DNA from: CAZBUH01 sp964495095
GTDB lineage: Bacteria; Bacillota; Clostridia; Oscillospirales; Oscillospiraceae
Length of the DNA: 29,270 bases
NCBI GenBank assembly: GCA_964495095.1
Contig: CAZBUH010000009.1
Location: 1-29,270 of the forward strand
Reading direction: 5' to 3'
A program made the translations under genes and the position numbers. The notes beneath the pieces were generated by a model. It did not search any database. It saw only the letters and a program-made list of their open reading frames with translations, and had not been told where the DNA came from. How positions within the stretch are numbered: the stretch's first letter is position 1; each line of letters opens with the position of its first letter. Shown one piece after another: positions 1 through 6,032 of this stretch.

Positions 1-51
1 ACGACCTCTAGCGTGACAGGCTAGCGTTCTAACCAACTGAACTACCGGGCC
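1..51 (-). tRNA. tRNA-Asp (GTC), 5' part only
   Basis: Read on the minus strand, the sequence begins GGCCCGGTAGTTCAG at position 51 and runs through a D-arm and an anticodon arm with the loop CCTGTCACG, giving anticodon GTC (Asp). The window edge cuts the gene in the variable/T-arm region, so the 3' half and CCA are not visible. A near-perfect promoter sits directly upstream. The identity rests on the anticodon and on the close match to clostridial tRNA-Asp 5' halves. Confidence 0.93.
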
Positions 52-71
52 AAATTTTCAAGCGCTTTGTT

Positions 72-100
72 ATTATACAATCGCGGATTTGAAATGTCAA
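72..100 (-). promoter_or_regulatory. Sigma-A promoter of the tRNA-Asp gene
   Basis: On the minus strand, TTGACA (95-100) is followed by a 17-base spacer and TATAAT (72-77), which is a perfect consensus housekeeping promoter. It ends about 20 bases before the tRNA 5' end at 51. Such strong promoters are typical of stable RNA genes. Confidence 0.85.
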
Positions 101-236
101 CATCTTTTTTCGCTTTTCATCAAAAAATAAGCTGCGCCGTATATTGCGCCTGCGCCGCATAGGGGCGGCACAGCGCGTCGTCCGCGTTATAATGCGGCCT
201 GCCGGCAAAGTGCGTTTATTTTTCTTAAGATAAATA

Positions 237-265
237 TTGATAAAAACCGTAAAGTGTAGTAAAAT
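237..265 (+). promoter_or_regulatory. Candidate promoter of the SRP RNA gene
   Basis: TTGATA (237-242), a 17-base spacer and TAAAAT (260-265) form a good sigma-A promoter. Transcription would start near 272, about 65 bases before the predicted mature SRP RNA 5' end, so a processed leader is implied. The rest of the gap 101-236 shows no gene that I can support. Confidence 0.55.
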
Positions 266-336
266 ACTATACATAGCTTTAAGACGCAACTTAATATGAA
301 GCAAACCTTTGCCCCGGCTGAGCGTAAAACGGCGTG

Positions 337-615
337 GGGCAAGGCCGCACTAGTCGGGGAGTCAGCGGTGCCCTGTTACCTGCAATCCGCTACAGCAGGG
401 ATGAATTCCGGTCGGAGGGTTTGTGATGTGCCGTCTGCCCCGGATAAGCAGCGTTGACGGGCCGGTCTTGCGCAACAGGAACCTGTGAACCATGTCAGGC
501 GGGGAACCGAGCAGCATTAAGCGGGAGCTTCTGTGTGCCGCGAGGCAGCCGGCTCCGAGCCGGCTGTCCGGGTAACGGGTATATCACAAATTCGAATTCC
601 GGTGTGCGGTCTTGC
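337..615 (+). ncRNA. ffs: Signal recognition particle RNA, large bacterial type (scRNA)
   Basis: This is the RNA scaffold of the signal recognition particle, which targets nascent membrane and secreted proteins. The Alu domain is recognisable by the conserved stretch around 365-397 (GGTGCCCTGTTACCTGC). The S domain carries the Ffh-binding helix 8: CAGG (496-499), a CGG/CCG stem, a GGAA tetraloop (503-506) and AGCAGC (510-515). The two ends pair as helix 5: 339-350 matches 604-615 with a single G-U pair. Presence of the Alu domain marks the Firmicutes-type long form of about 270-280 nt. The position just upstream of dnaX is the classic Bacillus/Clostridium arrangement. Exact ends are uncertain by several bases. 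In B. subtilis the precursor is trimmed by RNase III, and the extra hairpin at 309-342 would fit that. Confidence 0.95.
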
Positions 616-630
616 CGCATACCGTTTTTT
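601..630 (+). terminator. Intrinsic terminator of the SRP RNA
   Basis: Nine base pairs form between 601-609 and 615-623 (one G-U), with loop 610-614. A T6 run at 625-630 follows. The left arm overlaps the 3' strand of SRP helix 5, so the terminator hairpin and the mature RNA end-pairing are mutually exclusive folds. Confidence 0.75.
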
Positions 631-662
631 GCGCGGGACGCAAACAAGAGAGGAGAAAGGCT

Positions 663-2372
663 GTGTATCAGGCGCTATACAGAAAATGGAGGCCCGGCAC
701 CTTTGACGACGTGGTGGGCCAGCAGCATGTGACCGAGACATTAAAGCGGCAGATAATGTCCAACCGCCTCTCCCACGCCTACCTTTTCGTGGGCACCAGG
801 GGCACCGGCAAAACCACATGCGCAAAGCTGCTTGCCAAAACGGTGAACTGTGAGCACCCGATAAACGGCAACCCCTGCAACAAATGCCCGTCCTGCGTGG
901 GGATAAATAACGGCAGCATACTGGATGTGGAGGAGATGGACGCCGCCTCAAATAACAGGGTGGACGATATCCGCGCCATCCGTGAGGAGGCCGTGTTTAC
1001 TCCGGCCAATGTGAAAAAGCGCGTCTATATAGTGGACGAGGTGCATATGCTCTCAACCGCGGCCTTCAACGCGCTGCTGAAAATATTGGAGGAGCCGCCG
1101 GAGCACCTTATATTTATATTAGCCACCACCGAGCTCAACAAAGTCCCGGCGACCATACTCTCCCGGTGCCAGCGCTTTACCTTCAAGCGGATAACGCCGG
1201 AGGATATAGCAAATCGGCTTATGTACGTGGCGGGGCAGGAGAACATAGACCTTAAGGAGGATGCGGCGGAGCTTCTGGCGCGGCTCTCCGACGGGGCGCT
1301 GAGAGACGCGCTCTCGCTTCTTGACCAGTGCGCTTCCGGCGGCCCGGTAGACGTGGAATGCGTAAACTCCGTTGTGGGGCTCGCGGGGGCGGAAAAGACG
1401 GCGGAGCTTGCCAGGGCGGTGTTTAACGGGGATTTTGACGCCTCTCTCGGCATAGTGGACGAATTATACAGAAACGGCAAGGAAATAAGCTCCATTTTAA
1501 ATGAGCTTATGGCCCTGCTGCGGGATATACTTATAGTCAAGGCCGCGCCGAATATGGGCGCCGGGCTGATGAGCGGAAATTACAGCAAAAAGACCGTGTC
1601 CGACCTGGCCGCCGGAATTACGGGTCAGCGTGTGCTCAGCTCGCTCCGGGAATTGGAAAGCTCCCTGGGGGATATCGCCGTAAGCTCCAACAGGAGGACG
1701 GTGGGTGAGATGTGCGTCGTGCGGCTATGCTCACCGGAATTTTCAAACGACATTTCGGCCCTGAACGCCAGAGTTGCGGAGCTGGAAAAAATTATTCAGA
1801 ATGGGACGCCGGTAATTAAGGAGCCCGCAGCAGTGAAAAAAGCGGCGGCTGCGGACAAAATCCCGGAAGCGCCTGCGCCGGTAACGGATAATGACGGCCC
1901 TGGGGAACATGGCGGCAGGCCCCCGTGGGAGACTACGGAGCCTCCTCCGGAGGAGCGCCAGGAATTTCCGCCGCAAACTCCGGAGCCCGCTGAGGCGCCG
2001 GAGATTAAGGAGCCGCCGGAGCCTGCGGAGGCTGCCGCGCCTGGGGCGGACATCGGCGGGGCGGACGCCTGGGCCGGGATATTGAAGGTGCTGGAGCCGA
2101 ATGTGGACAGCGGCGTTTACACATCGTTTCTCAGCAACAGCGCCCAGATAGCCTGCGAGATATCGGGCGGCAGCCTGACGGTGCTGGCGGATAACGCCTT
2201 TGCCGCAATGATGGTGGACCAGCCCCAAATAACAAACGAGATAAAAACTGCGGCGGAAAAGGTGCTGGGCCATCCCGTTATAGTCAAGGTGCGGGAGGGG
2301 AAGGCAAGCGACGAGCTGAAGGCTGACAAGCTGGATGCTCTTAAGAAATTCGGAAATATAAAATTTGAATGA
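663..2372 (+). CDS. dnaX: DNA polymerase III subunit gamma/tau
   Basis: This is the ATPase subunit of the clamp loader, which loads the sliding clamp and bridges polymerase and helicase. The 569-residue protein has Walker A GTRGTGKTT (44-52), four zinc-binding cysteines (C63, C72, C75, C78), Walker B VYIVDEVHM (121-129) and the sensor-1/SRC box ATILSRC (163-169). After the collar domain comes a Pro/Glu/Ala-rich linker (about 390-475) and then a C-terminal tau-like domain. I chose the GTG at 663: it gives the family's usual start (VYQALYRKWRP) and has AGGAG at 651-655, seven bases upstream. The longer frame from 612 would begin inside the SRP RNA terminator. ybaB follows after 15 bases. An A6 run at 1836-1841 lies just before the linker; see findings. 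Confidence 0.97.
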   Translation: MYQALYRKWRPGTFDDVVGQQHVTETLKRQIMSNRLSHAYLFVGTRGTGKTTCAKLLAKTVNCEHPINGNPCNKCPSCVGINNGSILDVEEMDAASNNRVDDIRAIREEAVFTPANVKKRVYIVDEVHMLSTAAFNALLKILEEPPEHLIFILATTELNKVPATILSRCQRFTFKRITPEDIANRLMYVAGQENIDLKEDAAELLARLSDGALRDALSLLDQCASGGPVDVECVNSVVGLAGAEKTAELARAVFNGDFDASLGIVDELYRNGKEISSILNELMALLRDILIVKAAPNMGAGLMSGNYSKKTVSDLAAGITGQRVLSSLRELESSLGDIAVSSNRRTVGEMCVVRLCSPEFSNDISALNARVAELEKIIQNGTPVIKEPAAVKKAAAADKIPEAPAPVTDNDGPGEHGGRPPWETTEPPPEERQEFPPQTPEPAEAPEIKEPPEPAEAAAPGADIGGADAWAGILKVLEPNVDSGVYTSFLSNSAQIACEISGGSLTVLADNAFAAMMVDQPQITNEIKTAAEKVLGHPVIVKVREGKASDELKADKLDALKKFGNIKFE

Positions 2373-2387
2373 CAGGAGAAATTTAAA

Positions 2388-2729
2388 ATGGCAAAGGGCG
2401 GATTCAGAGGCGGCAGCTACGGCGGCGGAATGAATATGAACATGATAAAGCAGGCCCAGAAAATGCAGCAGGATATGCTTAAAATGCAGGCGGAGGTTGA
2501 GCAGCAGGAGTTTTCCGCCACGGCCGGAGGCGGGGTCATAACGGCTGTTGTGAACGGAAAGCGGGAGCTTGTATCTGTGAGCATCGACCCGGAGGCTGTG
2601 GACCCTGAGGATGTGGAGATGCTCCAGGACATGGTGGTGGCCGCGGTTAACGAGGCCCTGCGCAAAGCCGAGAGCTCAATGAACGAGAGCATGTCGAAGA
2701 TAACGGGAAGCCTTAATCTGGGCTTCTGA
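2388..2729 (+). CDS. ybaB: YbaB/EbfC family nucleoid-associated protein
   Basis: This is a small DNA-binding protein (113 residues; family usually 100-115) that coats DNA as a dimer and is nearly always encoded directly after dnaX. The glycine-rich N-terminus (residues 4-14, with GGG) leads into the typical helix MIKQAQKMQQDMLKMQAEV. The central SATAGGGVITAVVNGKRELVSVSIDP is diagnostic for the family. The SD sequence AGGAG lies upstream of the ATG, and the gene is co-transcribed with dnaX. In Bacillus the next gene is recR (DNA repair); here it is missing. Confidence 0.95.
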   Translation: MAKGGFRGGSYGGGMNMNMIKQAQKMQQDMLKMQAEVEQQEFSATAGGGVITAVVNGKRELVSVSIDPEAVDPEDVEMLQDMVVAAVNEALRKAESSMNESMSKITGSLNLGF

Positions 2730-2812
2730 GCAGAGGCTTTAATTACCTGCTTTTCGGCCTGAAAACAGTGGAATACTTAAAAATATAAAGACATTATAGA
2801 CAGAGGTTAAAA

Positions 2813-3520
2813 ATGGAAAAGAAGTTTATTGTTACAGCGCTTATTTTGGCAATGCTGGCCATGCTTATTACAGGTTGTGGAAAGAAAGATAAGGACTCCG
2901 CCGTGACGGAGAGCATCGCCCCCACGGAGGATGCTGCCGAATCGCCGGAGGCGACAGAGGCCCCTTCAGAGACGCCGGAGGCGACAGAAGCTCCTGCGGA
3001 AACGCCCAAGGCCACCGAGGCTCCGGATGAAACGGAGAAGCCGGAGGCCACGCCCGCGCCTACAAATGCGCCGGCGGCAACCGAAAAGCCAACTCAGCAG
3101 CCTGCCGCTACAGAGGCGCCGGCGGCTGAGGTCTCCGTGCAGGATATCTGGGCGGCATTTGAAAAGGAGCTTGGGGACGAGATGCCCAACTTCGCTGATG
3201 TGGACGACAGCCTTCTTGAGCCCTTTTACGCCATTGCCGCGGAGGATATGGTGGAATATGTCGGCAAAATGCCCCTTATGAACGTCAAGGCCACGGAGGT
3301 ATTTATAGCGAAGGCCGCCTCCGGCAAGCTGGATACTGTTAAGGCGGGCTGTGAATTCCGGCATGAGACTCTGGATTCCATATGGAGCCACTATCTGCCG
3401 GACCAGTACGAGCTTGTGGAAAACTATAAGCTTATAACAAAGGGCGACTATGTACTCTTCGTGGTGGCTGAAAAGGCCGACAAGCTGGTTGAAATTTTCG
3501 ATGGGATGGTACAGGGATGA
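2813..3520 (+). CDS. DUF4358-like lipoprotein with TEAP-rich spacer
   Basis: This is a predicted surface lipoprotein of 235 residues. A basic start (MEKK), a hydrophobic core and the lipobox LITGC give lipid attachment at C22. Residues about 30-106 are a low-complexity spacer built from imperfect repeats of EATEAP/ETPEATEAP, probably lifting the folded part away from the membrane. The C-terminal domain (about 107-235) begins VSVQDIWAAFEKEL and resembles the DUF4358 proteins of Clostridia, which have no known function; this match is from memory and was not searched. SD AGAGG lies upstream of the ATG. The stop overlaps the start of the ABC transporter gene (ATGA, 3517-3520), indicating translational coupling and a shared role. 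Confidence 0.75.
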   Translation: MEKKFIVTALILAMLAMLITGCGKKDKDSAVTESIAPTEDAAESPEATEAPSETPEATEAPAETPKATEAPDETEKPEATPAPTNAPAATEKPTQQPAATEAPAAEVSVQDIWAAFEKELGDEMPNFADVDDSLLEPFYAIAAEDMVEYVGKMPLMNVKATEVFIAKAASGKLDTVKAGCEFRHETLDSIWSHYLPDQYELVENYKLITKGDYVLFVVAEKADKLVEIFDGMVQG

Positions 3521-5277
3521 GACGGAAAAAGGACTTTAAGAACTGGGGTTCAGTCCATATTTTCGCCGCTTATTACGTCCCGCACATTAAAATATTTATT
3601 CTTGACATGGTCTGTGCCCTGCTTATTTCGGGCATAGACCTTGTGTTCCCTTATGTGTCGCGGATTTCCATGGAAAGGTTCCTGCCGGAGAATATGTTTA
3701 AGGCGTTTTACACCGTCATGGGTGTGTGTTTTGCGGCATATATACTGCGGGCGCTTATGTACTACATAATCACCTATTGGGGACATATGATGGGCGCCAG
3801 AATAGAGGCGGACATACGCAGCGACGTTTTTGCGCATATCCAGAAGCTGAGCTTCGGCTTTTTTGACAGGAACAGGACGGGCATACTTATGTCCCGGGTG
3901 ACGACGGACCTTTTTGACATCACGGAGCTTGCCCACCACGGGCCGGAGGATTTCGTGGTGTCGGTGATAACGATACTCGGCTCGTTTGTCATAATGTGCA
4001 CGATGAACTGGCGGCTGGCCATACTGACGTGTATGATAATCCCTGTGTTTGCCGTATTTACCGTTATCCAGAGAAAGAGAATGAGCGCTGCCAGCCTCCG
4101 GGTAAAGAGCCGGACAGCGGAAATAAACGCCGCCATTGAGTCCGGACTCTCCGGTATGAGGACGGCCAAGGCTTTTGCAAACGAGGACTCGGAGCAGGAT
4201 AAGTTTGAGAACGCCAACACAAACTACAAGACCGCAAAAAAAGACTACTATAAGGCCATGGGCGTGTTCCACGGCGGCATGGAGTTTGCCATGTCCATAC
4301 TGTCGGTGATTGTGGTGGCCGTGGGCGGATTTTTCATAATGCGGGGGAGCCTGTCATATCTTGACCTTTTCACCTTCAGCCTATATGTGTCCACATTTAT
4401 AACCCCCATAAGGAAGCTCTCCAATTTTGTGGAGCAGTTTTTGCAGGGCATGGCTGGCTTTACAAGATTCCTTGAGCTTATGCGCACTGACGCTGAGATC
4501 ACCGACGCGCCGGACGCGGAGGACATAGGCCGCGTATCGGGCCGGATAGAATTTAAGGACGTGTCCTTCGGCTATGACGACAGCGCCGAGGTGCTGAGGG
4601 ATATAAACCTCGAAATAAACCAGGGCGAATGTCTCGCCGTGGTCGGCCCCTCCGGAGGCGGAAAAACCACCCTGTGCCAGCTTATACCCAGGTTTTACGA
4701 GGTGACAAGCGGTGCCGTGCTGGTGGACGGGAAGGACGTGAGGACCGTTACCCAGCAGTCCTTGAGGAGCCAGATAGGTATAGTCCAGCAGGACGTGTTC
4801 CTGTTTGCCGGCACCATAATGGAGAATATCCGCTACGGCAGGCCGGACGCCACCGACAGCGAGGTGGCCGAGGCGGCGGTCCGGGCGGAGATACACGACG
4901 AGATAATGGAGATGCCGGACGGTTATATGACGTATGTGGGCGAGCGCGGAATAATGCTCTCCGGCGGGCAGAAGCAGCGGATAAGCATCGCCAGGATATT
5001 CCTGAAAAACCCGCCTATCCTTATCCTGGATGAGGCTACCAGCGCCCTTGACAGCGTTACGGAGGCCAGAATACAGCAGAGCTTCGACGAGCTGTGCCAG
5101 GGCAGGACTTCAATAATAATTGCCCACCGCCTTTCCACCATACACAACGCGGATAAAATTGCGGTGATAGATAACGAGCATATAGTTGAGATGGGCACCC
5201 ATAAGGAGCTTATGGAAAAGGGCGGGGAGTACGCCGGGCTGGTAAAGGCCCAGACATTTACTGAGGGCGGAGCCTGA
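3517..5277 (+). CDS. ABC transporter, fused permease and ATP-binding half-transporter (exporter type)
   Basis: This is a membrane exporter subunit with fused domains, expected to dimerise. The 586-residue length is standard for the MsbA/BmrA-like family. The N-terminal half (about 20-320) carries six predicted membrane helices. The nucleotide-binding domain follows, with Walker A GPSGGGKTT (377-385), Q-loop Q425, signature LSGGQ (481-485), Walker B ILILDE (501-506) and the switch histidine H537. All catalytic residues are present. The substrate cannot be read from the sequence; lipids, peptides or drugs are all handled by this family. The gene overlaps the upstream lipoprotein by four bases and is followed 31 bases later by a metallo-beta-lactamase-fold gene, so it is probably part of one operon. 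Confidence 0.93.
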   Translation: MRRKKDFKNWGSVHIFAAYYVPHIKIFILDMVCALLISGIDLVFPYVSRISMERFLPENMFKAFYTVMGVCFAAYILRALMYYIITYWGHMMGARIEADIRSDVFAHIQKLSFGFFDRNRTGILMSRVTTDLFDITELAHHGPEDFVVSVITILGSFVIMCTMNWRLAILTCMIIPVFAVFTVIQRKRMSAASLRVKSRTAEINAAIESGLSGMRTAKAFANEDSEQDKFENANTNYKTAKKDYYKAMGVFHGGMEFAMSILSVIVVAVGGFFIMRGSLSYLDLFTFSLYVSTFITPIRKLSNFVEQFLQGMAGFTRFLELMRTDAEITDAPDAEDIGRVSGRIEFKDVSFGYDDSAEVLRDINLEINQGECLAVVGPSGGGKTTLCQLIPRFYEVTSGAVLVDGKDVRTVTQQSLRSQIGIVQQDVFLFAGTIMENIRYGRPDATDSEVAEAAVRAEIHDEIMEMPDGYMTYVGERGIMLSGGQKQRISIARIFLKNPPILILDEATSALDSVTEARIQQSFDELCQGRTSIIIAHRLSTIHNADKIAVIDNEHIVEMGTHKELMEKGGEYAGLVKAQTFTEGGA

Positions 5278-5308
5278 ACAGGGCATGGCCCGTAAAGGAG
5301 GATATCCC

Positions 5309-6019
5309 ATGGAAGATTTTACGCCTATGGCGCCGGAGCAGGTGGAGAATAACGTTTGGAATCTCACCCCGCCGGATGGAGACTGCTATCTTGTAATAGG
5401 CGGGAAGCAGGCGCTCCTTATAGACACCGGTTTTGGGGATGTGGACGTGAAGGCTGAGGCGGAAAAGCTCACCAGCCTTCCCATCACCCTTGTAAACACC
5501 CATTACCACGGGGACCACATAAGCCGGGACGGGGATTTCCCCCAGGTTTACGCCAACCCAAGGGATTGGGAGCAGATTAAAAAAGTAAATCCGAATCTTC
5601 TTCCGGCTGTGGAGGGCCAGATTTTCGATTTGGGCGGAAGGAAGCTGGAGGTAATAGAGCTTCCGGGCCACACGCCGGGCAGCATAGGGCTGCTGGACAG
5701 GGAAAACGGGCTCCTTTTCGGAGGGGACACGGTCACAGCCTCCACGGTGTTCATGCAGGGGGACGACGCTTCTCTGGAGGACTTTATAAAAAGCCAGGAC
5801 AAGGTCATAGCCCTTGAGGACGAGGCGCCGAAGATTTACGGCTGCCACGGGGACGTGCCTGTGACCGCCGACTGCGCAAGAAGCCTTAAGCTCCTGGCCG
5901 TGCGTGTCCGGGACGGGGCGGCGGAGGGAAAGCCGTTTATTATGGAATTCCCGGACGGCAGGACCGAAAACCTTATGATTTTTGCTGGAAACGGCGTTTC
6001 AATGTACAGAAAAGCATAG
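5309..6019 (+). CDS. MBL-fold (metallo-beta-lactamase superfamily) metallohydrolase
   Basis: This is a cytoplasmic dinuclear-zinc hydrolase of 236 residues with no signal peptide. The metal ligands are all present: the THYHGDH motif (H65, H67, D69, H70), H121 in GHTPGS, D140 in GGDT and H180 in GCHGD. This pattern is closest to the glyoxalase II/general thioesterase-like branch, but the substrate is unknown. I chose the ATG at 5309 because AAAGGAGG lies at 5295-5302; an upstream in-frame ATG at 5285 has no comparable SD. The gene sits between the ABC exporter (31 bases) and feoB (13 bases), so it is probably co-transcribed with both. Confidence 0.9.
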   Translation: MEDFTPMAPEQVENNVWNLTPPDGDCYLVIGGKQALLIDTGFGDVDVKAEAEKLTSLPITLVNTHYHGDHISRDGDFPQVYANPRDWEQIKKVNPNLLPAVEGQIFDLGGRKLEVIELPGHTPGSIGLLDRENGLLFGGDTVTASTVFMQGDDASLEDFIKSQDKVIALEDEAPKIYGCHGDVPVTADCARSLKLLAVRVRDGAAEGKPFIMEFPDGRTENLMIFAGNGVSMYRKA

Positions 6020-6032
6020 GAAGCGAATTGGA

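Noticed and set aside
612..662. N-terminal extension of dnaX to the ATG at 612
   Set aside because: It would start inside the SRP RNA terminator and adds 17 residues not seen in the family; the GTG at 663 has the SD.
2931..3130. Possible CRISPR or tandem DNA repeat array in the TEAP segment
   Set aside because: Units are short, contiguous and codon-aligned; they encode a protein spacer, with no spacer-repeat alternation.
2966..3391. Arg-rich and Leu-rich frames in the TEAP repeat region, both strands
   Set aside because: These come from reading the repetitive GCC/GAG codons in other frames.
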